Below are positions 1 to 8,283 of a stretch of 64,000 bases of DNA, one piece after another. The DNA comes from Caproiciproducens sp. CPB-2 (GTDB lineage Bacteria > Bacillota > Clostridia > Oscillospirales > Acutalibacteraceae): the NCBI RefSeq assembly GCF_036287215.1, contig NZ_CP142860.1, positions 3,348,001-3,412,000 on the forward strand, written 5' to 3'. The notes under the pieces were generated by a model that ran no database searches, was not told the origin of the DNA, and saw nothing but the letters and a program-made list of their open reading frames with translations. A program made the translations under genes and the position numbers. How positions within the stretch are numbered: the stretch's first letter is position 1; every line of letters begins with the position of its first letter.

Positions 1-144
1 CCGTCCCGGAACCCCCTTCCGCATTCGGATTGTTTTCGATTTTCGCTTGCTTTGTGTGCGGGAGGGGGCAGGGGGTGAGTATCTATTTACCATATTTTTG
101 TGGTATACTATTCCATAAGAACCCATGAAACGAGGCTATGCCGG

Positions 145-972
145 GTGACGATTCTTCGAACAGGGTCAAAAAAGAAAAAAACCGGCCCCCCGCCGGAAAT
201 AACCGCCGCCGACCTGCCGGAAACGGCGGGCCCGACGTTCCGCGACCGGCTTTTGGGCGGGGCTGTGCTGCTTGCGGCCACGGGGCTGTTCCTCTGGCTC
301 ACGGTCGTTCTGTGCGGACCGCTTTTATCGCTGATCCGGGACCCCGACCGGTTTGAAAGCTTTATCCGCAGCCGGGGCGCGATGGGCCGCGCCGCGTTCC
401 TGGGCATCCAGATTCTGCAGGGCTTTCTCCCCATCCCGCTGGAGCTGACGACCATCGCGGGCGGCTACGCCTTCGGGCGGGTACAGGGCAGCCTGCTGAC
501 CCTCTGCTCGGTGATGATCTCCACCACCATCATCTTTTATTTCACCCGGATGTTCGGCCACCGGCTGATCGGCCTGTTCTTCACCCCCGCCCAGCGGAAA
601 CACATCCGCTACCTGCGCAGCCCCAAATCGCGCGATACCTTTTACTGGATCGTTTTCCTGATCCCCGGAATGCCCAAGCGCCTGTTCGTGTTTTCCGCCG
701 GCCTTGTGCCGCAGGATTTCGGCAGATTCCTGCTGATTTCCACCCTTGCGCGCACCCCGTCCCTGCTGGCCTGCTCCTTCGGGGGCTGGGCGCTCTTCAG
801 CGGCAATTACACACAGGCCGCCGTCCTCTTTGCGGCGACCGGCGCTTTGAGCGCCGCGGGCTACCTGCTGTACCGCACCGTCGCGAAGCATCCTGATAAA
901 AAGAAGGAGCTTTCTTCCCCGAAAAGCCCGTCGTTCCCCTCTTCCGCCGTGCTGAAAAAGAAAGAACGGTAA
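145..972 (+). CDS. VTT-domain (TVP38/TMEM64, DedA-like) membrane protein
   Basis: Polytopic membrane protein of the VTT/SNARE-associated family, about 275 residues. A basic, proline-rich cytoplasmic head (GSKKKKTGPPPE) is followed by a hydrophobic segment and then the family core around QGFLPIPLELTTIAGGYAFG, ending with further membrane segments and a lysine-rich tail. Members of this family are proposed to act in lipid or small-molecule movement across membranes; the substrate here cannot be read. I chose the GTG at 145 because an ACGAGG sequence lies about 9 bases upstream. An in-frame GTG at 100 has no ribosome binding site and overlaps a possible -10 (TATACT). The gene stands alone, about 390 bases before ilvB. 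Confidence 0.8.
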   Translation: MTILRTGSKKKKTGPPPEITAADLPETAGPTFRDRLLGGAVLLAATGLFLWLTVVLCGPLLSLIRDPDRFESFIRSRGAMGRAAFLGIQILQGFLPIPLELTTIAGGYAFGRVQGSLLTLCSVMISTTIIFYFTRMFGHRLIGLFFTPAQRKHIRYLRSPKSRDTFYWIVFLIPGMPKRLFVFSAGLVPQDFGRFLLISTLARTPSLLACSFGGWALFSGNYTQAAVLFAATGALSAAGYLLYRTVAKHPDKKKELSSPKSPSFPSSAVLKKKER

Positions 973-1065
973 TTCATCCAATTAAATCGCTAAAACGCTT
1001 GACTCATACCGGCAAAAAACTTATAATAACTTAAACACATTCGACGTTGGAAGACCGGGTAATGG

Positions 1066-1301
1066 ACTTGCCTTCCCGTATCCTCCGTCCATGAAAACCA
1101 CAACCGTATCGTGCCACACAAAGGTACTTTGGGGATACCCCGGGGGTGCAGGGGGATTTTATGGGACCCTCCCGCCGTTACCTTAGAACGACGGGATTAG
1201 CGATCCATTCATCTTTTTGCTTGCAGTCGAGTCCGCCGTAGGCGCATCCCGGACCGGCAGGTCCCCGCCCGGCCTGAGGGCAGACCATGCGGTCGGCAAG
1301 C
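1066..1301 (+). repeat. Intergenic repeat module, copy 1 (in front of ilvB)
   Basis: This stretch shares long near-identical blocks with 26720-26990 (inverted) and 29738-29950 (direct). The most conserved block contains GTGCCACA, then ACTTTGGGGATACCCCGG, then GGTGCAGGGGGATTTTATG. A second shared block reads CCCGGCCTGAGGGCAGACC followed by ATGCGGTCGGC. The copy fills nearly all of the space between the VTT gene and ilvB, so it lies in the ilvB 5' region. No ORF or T-box was seen in it. The right edge falls just after GCGGTCGGCA, the same end seen in other copies. Confidence 0.75.
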
Positions 1302-1360
1302 AAGAGGAAAACGGCGGCCCAAGCCGCTATAACAAATCAATGATTAAGAGGTGACTGTTT

Positions 1361-2986
1361 TTGATAAGCGGAGCAGAGATTATGGCGGAATGCCTGAAAA
1401 ACGAAAACGTGCAGATCGCCTTCGGATATCCCGGAGCAGCGATCTGTCCTTTCCTGGATTACCTATATCGCTCGCCGATCAAAAACGTTCTGGTGCGCGA
1501 GGAGCAGAACGCCGCTCACGAGGCCAGCGGATACGCCCGCGCAAGCGGAAAACCCGGCGTCTGCGTCGCGACCAGCGGGCCGGGCGCGACCAACCTGATT
1601 ACCGGCATCGCGACGGCCTACATGGACTCCATCCCGCTGATCGTCATCACGGGGCAGGTCAGTTCCGAGCTTCTGGGCCGCGACGTGTTCCAGGAGGCGG
1701 ACATCACCGGCGCCTGCGAGCCGTTCACCAAGCATTCCTATCTGGTGAAAAGCGCCGCGGACCTTCCGCGGATTTTCAAGGAAGCCTTTCATATCGCTTC
1801 CACAGGCCGGCCGGGACCGGTTCTGATCGACGTTCCGGTGGACATTCAGGCGGAAGAGGTGCCGGAATTCGTCTACCCGCAGAAGGCGAACATCATCGGG
1901 TACAAGCCCCGCACCACGGGACATGCCATGCAGATCAAAAAGGCTCTCTCCGCCATGGCCGAAGCGAAGCGCCCCGTCCTTGTCTGCGGCGGCGGCGTCG
2001 TGCTCGCCGGGGCGCGGGACGAGCTGGTCGCCTTCGCACAGAACAGCGGGATCCCGGTGGTTTCCACCATGATGGGCATCGGCGTAGTCCCCATGAACAG
2101 CCCGCTGTACCTCGGCATGATCGGGATGCACGGCCACAAAAACGCCAACCGCGCCATGCATGAGGCCGATCTGATCATCCTCTGCGGCGCGAGGGTCGGC
2201 GACCGGGCGGTATCCGCGCCGGAACAGATGGGGGAAAAGGCAACCATTATCCATATCGATATCGATCCCGCCGAAATCGGCAAAAATGTGACCGCCCATA
2301 TCCCCATCGTCGGCGACATCCGGCTGGTGCTGCGCGATTTCATCGAGCAGAGCGCCGTTTCGGTTCCGAAAGAGTGGATCGACGCCGTACTGCGGTATAA
2401 AAAAGAATTCGTCCCGGGCGGAGAACCGGACAACAGCAGCGGTTTTGTGGAGCCACGCTCCTTTATGCGCGTGCTTTCCTCACTGATGGAGGAGGACGCC
2501 ATCCTGACCGCCGACGTCGGCCAGAACCAGATCTGGGCGGCACGCAATTTCAACGTAAAGGAAGGCCGGTTCCTGACCTCCGGCGGACTGGGGACCATGG
2601 GCTACGCGCTCCCCGCCGCCATCGGCGCAAAGCTGGCCAAGCCCCGCCGACAGGTGCTGTGCATCTGCGGAGACGGTTCCTTCCAGATGGCCATGTGCGA
2701 GCTGGGTACGCTTTGCCAGAACAGCGTCAACATCAAGATCATCGTGATGCAGAACGACCGGCTGGGCATGGTGAAGGAAATACAGGACAACAAGTACGGC
2801 AGCCGCTACGCGATGACCCTGCTGCAGGGCAACCCCGATTTCGTGAAGATTGCGGAAGCTTACGGCATTCCCGCGGCGCTGGCCACCTCCAACGAAGAAG
2901 CGGAGCGCCTCGCCAGAGAAATGTTCACGTCCGACAGGGCTTTTATCCTGGTGTGCCGGGTCAACCCCGACGCGCCCACGATATAG
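1361..2986 (+). CDS. ilvB: Acetolactate synthase, large (catalytic) subunit
   Basis: Condenses two pyruvates to acetolactate (valine/leucine branch), or pyruvate with 2-oxobutyrate (isoleucine branch), using thiamine diphosphate and FAD in the cytoplasm. At 541 residues it is close to the usual 550-570. The N-terminal TPP domain has the catalytic glutamate in REEQNAAHEASGYARASG (about residues 45-62). The C-terminal TPP-binding motif starts at GDGSFQMAMCELGT (about 437). It starts at TTG with GAGGTG upstream. The small subunit ilvN follows after 13 bases and ilvC after that, so this is an ilvBNC operon. No T-box or leader peptide was found upstream; that space is occupied by a repeat module. 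Confidence 0.95.
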   Translation: MISGAEIMAECLKNENVQIAFGYPGAAICPFLDYLYRSPIKNVLVREEQNAAHEASGYARASGKPGVCVATSGPGATNLITGIATAYMDSIPLIVITGQVSSELLGRDVFQEADITGACEPFTKHSYLVKSAADLPRIFKEAFHIASTGRPGPVLIDVPVDIQAEEVPEFVYPQKANIIGYKPRTTGHAMQIKKALSAMAEAKRPVLVCGGGVVLAGARDELVAFAQNSGIPVVSTMMGIGVVPMNSPLYLGMIGMHGHKNANRAMHEADLIILCGARVGDRAVSAPEQMGEKATIIHIDIDPAEIGKNVTAHIPIVGDIRLVLRDFIEQSAVSVPKEWIDAVLRYKKEFVPGGEPDNSSGFVEPRSFMRVLSSLMEEDAILTADVGQNQIWAARNFNVKEGRFLTSGGLGTMGYALPAAIGAKLAKPRRQVLCICGDGSFQMAMCELGTLCQNSVNIKIIVMQNDRLGMVKEIQDNKYGSRYAMTLLQGNPDFVKIAEAYGIPAALATSNEEAERLAREMFTSDRAFILVCRVNPDAPTI

Positions 2987-2999
2987 GGAGGGCAGGAAA

Positions 3000-3500
3000 A
3001 TGAAATACACCCTTTCGATTTTAGTTGAAAACCAGCCCGGCGTCCTCTCAAAGGTGTCCGGCCTGTTTTCCCGCCGCGGCTTCAACATTGACAGCCTCGC
3101 CGTCGGCATCACCGAGGATCCCGCCATTTCCCGCATCACCATTGTGGTGAACGGCGACGAATATATTGTAGAACAGGTGGAAAAGCAGCTCAACAAGCTG
3201 ATTCCCGTCATCAAGGTCAAGGTGCTGCAGCCCGGCATGTTCATCAGCTGCGAGCTGTCGCTGATCAAGGTGAACTGTCAGACAAAGCAGCGCGCCGAAA
3301 TCATGAAGATCGTCGAGCTGATGCACGCCCAGATCGTGGACGTGGCCACCACCTCGCTGACCATCCAGCTGACGGACAACGACGAGCACACTCAGACGCT
3401 TATCAGCCTGTTAAAGCCCTACGGCATCAAGGAAATCGTCCGCGCGGGCACTCTGGCCATTGAAAAAGGCCCCACCACCGCCCGCAAACAGAACAGCTGA
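3000..3500 (+). CDS. ilvN: Acetolactate synthase, small (regulatory) subunit
   Basis: Regulatory partner of IlvB that stimulates activity and gives feedback inhibition by valine. It has 166 residues, the standard length. An ACT domain spans about residues 2-75 (YTLSILVENQPGVLSKVSGL, then SRRGFNIDSLAVG), followed by the C-terminal ALS_ss_C domain. The ATG at 3000 has GGGAGGGC 5-12 bases upstream, and the gene lies 13 bases after the ilvB stop. Translational coupling with ilvB is likely. Nothing unusual was seen. Confidence 0.95.
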   Translation: MKYTLSILVENQPGVLSKVSGLFSRRGFNIDSLAVGITEDPAISRITIVVNGDEYIVEQVEKQLNKLIPVIKVKVLQPGMFISCELSLIKVNCQTKQRAEIMKIVELMHAQIVDVATTSLTIQLTDNDEHTQTLISLLKPYGIKEIVRAGTLAIEKGPTTARKQNS

Positions 3501-4583
<1,083 letters not shown>

Positions 4584-4620
4584 TTTCACGATTTAAAACA
4601 TATAATCAAAAAGGTACTGA

Positions 4621-4694
4621 TTCCGCCGCATTTTTCCGGGGCATCTTACGATACGAAAGTCTGTTTCCGATGCCGCCCCGAAAAACCGGCGGAA
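4621..4694 (+). terminator. Long inverted repeat after ilvC
   Basis: The left arm reads TTCCGCCG, then TTTTTCCGGGGCATC. It pairs with GATGCCG-CCCCGAAAAA, then CGGCGGAA, and ATTTT follows. The arms are more than 20 bases with a 22-base loop. It most likely ends the ilv transcript. Its position immediately upstream of the next gene also fits an attenuator or RNA-stabilising hairpin. Confidence 0.6.
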
Positions 4695-4723
4695 TATTTT
4701 AACGAATGAAGGGAGCCATTGTT

Positions 4724-5485
4724 ATGTGGGACAGAGGGATTCTGAAATCCAATGCGAAAATCGCGCTGGGAGGGCGGTACTGGACCGCGTTCGGCGTGTC
4801 GCTTCTTGCCGCGGTTATTTCCGGCGGGTTTTCATGGTCTACAAGACGGTTCACGGTCAGCTTTGAGAACCTTCCGTGGAACGAAGGGATAACGTCCGTT
4901 GTGGCCGTGCTGTTAAGCCTGTCCGCAATCCTGATAGCCCTGATCGGCTTTCTTTATTATGTCTTCGTTTCTCTGCCGGTCTCCATCGGCGAAAGCCGGT
5001 ATTACGTGCGGAACCACTTCGGCGCGGCAGATTTCGGCACGCTGTTCAGCAGCTTCCGCTACGGCTACCTCAACAGCGCCGCCGCCATGCTCGTCACGGA
5101 AATCTTTATTTTCCTGTGGACGCTGCTGCTGATCATCCCCGGCATCATCAAACAGCTCGAATACTCCATGGTGCAGTATCTCCTTGCGGATAACCCCAGC
5201 CTGCCGGGCAGCCGGGCAAGGGAACTCAGCCGCATCCTGACAAACGGCGAAAAGGGCGCGATTTTTGTGCTGGGCCTTTCCTTCATCGGGTGGTACCTGC
5301 TCGGGGCCATCTGTTTCGGCGTGGGGATTTTCTTTGTGAATCCCTATTATCAGGCCACCATGGCGGAGCTTTATATCTTCCTGCGCGACCGCGCGATCCA
5401 GACCCATCAGATCGACCCGGCGGAGCTGGGGCTGGTTCCCCCGGCCGGACCGTATTACAATCCGGAAAATCCTCCCATCCTGTAA
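4724..5485 (+). CDS. DUF975 family integral membrane protein
   Basis: Uncharacterised membrane protein of the DUF975 family, 253 residues. The hallmark N-terminus is present (RGILKSNAKIALGGRYWTAF), followed by about four to five membrane segments, including LLIIPGIIKQLEYSMVQYLL, which resembles the conserved patch of this family. I chose ATG 4724 because GAAGGGAG lies 8 bases before it; an ATG at 4706 overlaps that ribosome binding site. Function is unknown. It follows the ilv operon after a long hairpin, so it is probably expressed separately or by readthrough. Confidence 0.8.
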   Translation: MWDRGILKSNAKIALGGRYWTAFGVSLLAAVISGGFSWSTRRFTVSFENLPWNEGITSVVAVLLSLSAILIALIGFLYYVFVSLPVSIGESRYYVRNHFGAADFGTLFSSFRYGYLNSAAAMLVTEIFIFLWTLLLIIPGIIKQLEYSMVQYLLADNPSLPGSRARELSRILTNGEKGAIFVLGLSFIGWYLLGAICFGVGIFFVNPYYQATMAELYIFLRDRAIQTHQIDPAELGLVPPAGPYYNPENPPIL

Positions 5486-5593
5486 AGCGTTACAGGGCGG
5501 GGAGATCGGATTCCTTTTATAACGCAAAAGACGGCGGACCGCGCCAGCCTGGGGGACTCAATCCCGGGGCGCGGGCCCGCCGCTTTTTTCCGC

Positions 5594-5812
5594 AAGGCAC
5601 AAAAAAACGCCGTACAGGAAAAATTTCCATATACAACGTCGTCAAAGTGCCGCGGACTGAAGATACCCCCCTGTACAAAATGAAAAACAGGCGGTATAAT
5701 AGTAACCGCAGAGCGCTGAGTATTCAGCTGTGTATGGAGCTTGGACTCCGTATGCAGGGCGGTTGGTATTCCCGTACCTTCCGCCTGCTTTGCACTTTTT
5801 ATTTGTGCCTTA
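5594..5812 (-). ncRNA. Structured RNA, copy A (paralogue of 36807-37027)
   Basis: About 219 nt. It is transcribed on the minus strand from a promoter whose -10 ends about 7 bases upstream of the RNA start. The 5' end AAGGCACAAA pairs with the 3' end TTTGTGCCTT. Inside are hairpins GGCGG-AA-GGUA...UACC-AA-CCGCC and CUGA...UCAG, a stem CCUGU...ACAGG, and a terminal stem-loop followed by seven U residues. Copy B keeps the same stems with different bases (for example CCUCU/AGAGG for CCUGU/ACAGG, and CCGA/UCGG for CUGA/UCAG). I cannot name the family; 6S-like and raiA-type RNAs are candidates, but the multi-hairpin fold is not canonical 6S. Confidence 0.75.
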
Positions 5813-5819
5813 CACGTAG

Positions 5820-5848
5820 ATTATAGCGCGTTTTTCAGGGATGCGCAA
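5820..5848 (-). promoter_or_regulatory. Sigma-A promoter of structured RNA copy A
   Basis: On the minus strand the -35 is TTGCGC (5848-5843) and the -10 is TATAAT (5825-5820), with a 17-bp spacer. Its placement puts transcription start at the first base of the end-pairing stem. Copy B has the matching promoter TTGCAC-17-TATAAT, and the spacer end ACGCGC is also conserved. Confidence 0.8.
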
Positions 5849-5883
5849 TATCAACCGCGAATATTTTCCAAAATTTGCAAATC

Positions 5884-5911
5884 GGGCCGCCATGTTTCGA
5901 CATGGCGGCCC
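5884..5911. terminator. Perfect hairpin between the chemotaxis gene and RNA copy A
   Basis: GGGCCGCCATG and CATGGCGGCCC form an 11-bp perfect stem with a 6-base loop. It lies 20 bases beyond the stop of the minus-strand chemoreceptor gene and upstream of the RNA promoter, so it most likely terminates the receptor transcript. Confidence 0.6.
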
Positions 5912-5932
5912 TTTCGTTCTGGGAAATGTCTT

Positions 5933-8050
5933 TCAGCTGTATTTTTCAACTACTGCGGGAAAGCTTTTAACGGATTCTTTAGGCTCCGGCGGGGTGACCG
6001 TCGGCGGGACGGCCTTCAGCGGGACGACCGCGCCGCTTTTTTTCGTCGCGCCCTCTCTCAGGCAGAACTTCGCCGCAAGCGCGCGCAGACGCCGGGCCTG
6101 TGCGGACAGGTCCTGGCTGACCGCCGCGTTTTCCTCCGAGGTTGCGGAATTCGTCTGTACTACCTGCGCGATCTGCTGAATCCCCTGCGTGACCTGCTCC
6201 ACGGCGGCGGCTTCGTCGCCGGTCGCCTCCGAAATTTCCGAAATCAGTCCGGCGGACTCGCTTGTCCGGGTCCTGATGTGCTGGAAGGACTCCGCGGTGG
6301 AGTTCGCGACCGTCATTCCGTTGTTGACCAGCGAAATCGTGTTCTCGATCAGCTTGGCGGTCTGGCCCGCGGCCTGGGCGCTCTTCCCGGCCAGATTCCG
6401 CACTTCGTCCGCGACAACGGAGAAGCCCTTGCCCGCCGCCCCGGCCCTTGCCGCTTCCACGGCGGCGTTCAGCGCCAGAATATTGGTCTGGAACGCGATG
6501 TCCTCGATCGTTTTGATGATCTTCCGGATTTCCGCCGAGGCCGAATGGATGTCGTTCATGGCGGACAGCATCTGTTCGATATCGCGGTTGCCCTTTTCCA
6601 CCGCCGTGGTGGATTCCTTCGCAATGGTACTGGCGACCGCCGCGTTTTTCGCGGTTTTCTGTATCTGGCCGGAAATTTCGGAAATGGTGGCGGAAAGCTG
6701 TTCCGTGGCGCCCGCCTGTTCCGAAGCGCCCTGCGAAAGCGCCGCCGCCCCGCTCGAAATCTGCTCCGAACGGAGGGAAACGGATTCCGCCGCGTGGTCA
6801 ATATCGGAAAACACCCCGTTCAGCGAATCGACGATCTGGTCAAGCGCGCTCCTGATCTCGGAGAAGTCGCCCAGATACTGCATCTGCGTCTTTACCGTCA
6901 GATCCCCTCTGGAAACTGCGTTCAGCACCTCGGAAATCTCCCCGATATACATCTGCAGGCTGCCGAGCGTATTTTCAAGCGCCCCGGCCACCTGACCGAC
7001 CTCGTCCTTTGTGTCGACCGTCAGCTTCACGGCGTCCTTGTTGCTGATGCCGATTTCCCCGTGCTCCATGTTGTTGGCCAGCGTCACGACCTGACCGAGC
7101 GGCTTTTTGACCCGCTTGCGGACGATCCTGCCCAAAATGACGGTGGCGATCACCATGACCACCAGCGCCGCGCCGATCGAAACGGCCACGGTCTGCATGG
7201 AGCGCTGTTCCGTCGCCGCAATGCTCTTCCCGGTAAACATCGCGCCGATCGCCTTTCCGTCAAATCCCAGAATCGGGACATAATTCACCATCATGGACGT
7301 ACCCATCACGTCCATTTTTCCCGTATAATTCTGCTTTTCGGTCAGGACCTTCCGCGCGACGGCCGCGTCCATTTTCGTTCCCGTCTGGCGCTTCTGATCC
7401 TTCATCAGGGTGGTGTTGACCCGCTCGTCCCCATAAAACACCGTGAAGTCACAGCCCGTGTACTGCTTGAGCTGGTCGATGACGTTGTGGTCCTCCAGCG
7501 ACTGTACGGTGGAAATCATGCCGATCAGGTTCCCGTACCGCTGCACCGGCGTGCCGCAGCAGATACCGAGCGTCTTGCCGGAAACCGCCTCGTTTACAAC
7601 CACGCTTTTCCCTTTCATGGCTTCCTGCACGTGATGGAGCTTTGAAAAGTCGGGAAGGTCAAAATCGGTGGTTGTGGAGTACAGCAGGTTTCCCCGCGCG
7701 TCCGTCAGAAAGGCATAGCTGATGTTGTAGGCCTTCACCCGGTTTTTCATGGATTCCACAATACTGTACTGGTTTCCGCCGGCCACCGCGTTCAAAAAAT
7801 CGGCGTCCTGGGACAGCTCCTGTCCCGCCTGCCTCAGGTTTGCCTCATAATTGGAAAGGATATTATCCAGCCCCTGCATGGCGGTTTGATTCTGCTCCTC
7901 GTAGGTATCCTCGAAAATCCAGCCCGTAAACAGGGAATTGATGGATACGACAACGGCCAGAGCAATCGCCAGCGTCCCGATAAAAAACACGGATAAGAGA
8001 GTACCCAAACTGTTTTTCCGAATTTTCCCTCTGCTTTTCAAAAAACTCAC
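5933..8050 (-). CDS. Methyl-accepting chemotaxis protein with Cache sensor
   Basis: Chemoreceptor of 705 residues that signals to CheA/CheW. Membrane segment 1 is at about residues 16-38. An extracytoplasmic Cache-type sensor follows (about 45-285, ending [19 protein letters not shown]), then membrane segment 2 (about 285-305), a HAMP linker and a long coiled-coil signalling domain. The hairpin tip is the family signature [21 protein letters not shown], followed by VADEVRNLA. No CheR-binding pentapeptide is seen at the C-terminus, which ends VVEKYS. No che genes are nearby. The neighbouring Cache/GGDEF protein suggests a local ligand-sensing pair, though the two have separate signals. Confidence 0.92.
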   Translation of the reverse strand: MSFLKSRGKIRKNSLGTLLSVFFIGTLAIALAVVVSINSLFTGWIFEDTYEEQNQTAMQGLDNILSNYEANLRQAGQELSQDADFLNAVAGGNQYSIVESMKNRVKAYNISYAFLTDARGNLLYSTTTDFDLPDFSKLHHVQEAMKGKSVVVNEAVSGKTLGICCGTPVQRYGNLIGMISTVQSLEDHNVIDQLKQYTGCDFTVFYGDERVNTTLMKDQKRQTGTKMDAAVARKVLTEKQNYTGKMDVMGTSMMVNYVPILGFDGKAIGAMFTGKSIAATEQRSMQTVAVSIGAALVVMVIATVILGRIVRKRVKKPLGQVVTLANNMEHGEIGISNKDAVKLTVDTKDEVGQVAGALENTLGSLQMYIGEISEVLNAVSRGDLTVKTQMQYLGDFSEIRSALDQIVDSLNGVFSDIDHAAESVSLRSEQISSGAAALSQGASEQAGATEQLSATISEISGQIQKTAKNAAVASTIAKESTTAVEKGNRDIEQMLSAMNDIHSASAEIRKIIKTIEDIAFQTNILALNAAVEAARAGAAGKGFSVVADEVRNLAGKSAQAAGQTAKLIENTISLVNNGMTVANSTAESFQHIRTRTSESAGLISEISEATGDEAAAVEQVTQGIQQIAQVVQTNSATSEENAAVSQDLSAQARRLRALAAKFCLREGATKKSGAVVPLKAVPPTVTPPEPKESVKSFPAVVEKYS

Positions 8051-8227
8051 TCCTCAAATAAATTCAGGTCTGAGCCAGACATGTGCCGCAGTATCTTCCC
8101 CATTATAATTATCGGCAGGCACAACTGTTTTTTAATTTTTTGATGCAATTATAATTCACAATGTTTCCTTCTGTTTTTTGGTTATTCATCTAAATTTGTC
8201 ATGATAACAACATTGAAACTATGGATA

Positions 8228-8266
8228 ATATACAAATACCGCCCTGCCGGAAAGCATGGCGGTATC
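8228..8266 (-). terminator. Terminator of the diguanylate cyclase gene
   Basis: Read on the minus strand, ATACCGCC pairs with GGCGGTAT and the hairpin runs into TTTGTATAT, just past the stop codon at 8284. Confidence 0.5.
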
Positions 8267-8283
8267 TTCTGTTTGTGCGCCGC

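Noticed and set aside
1000..1360. T-box or leader-peptide attenuator in front of ilvB
   Set aside because: No T-box sequence, specifier hairpin or run of branched-chain codons was found; the space is a repeat module.
5594..5811. The structured RNA copies as a MITE with terminal inverted repeats AAGGCACAAA
   Set aside because: The end repeats are RNA-pairing arms. Conservation continues into the promoter, and interior stems show paired changes, which fits an RNA gene better than a mobile element.
5594..5812. Firm naming of the structured RNA as 6S RNA, RNase P RNA, tmRNA or SRP RNA
   Set aside because: RNase P, tmRNA and SRP signature bases are absent. End pairing and two copies fit 6S, but the branched interior does not, so I left it unnamed.
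5741..7645. Long open frame opposite the chemoreceptor gene
   Set aside because: The minus-strand frame has Cache, HAMP and MCP signatures; the plus-strand frame also runs through the structured RNA.
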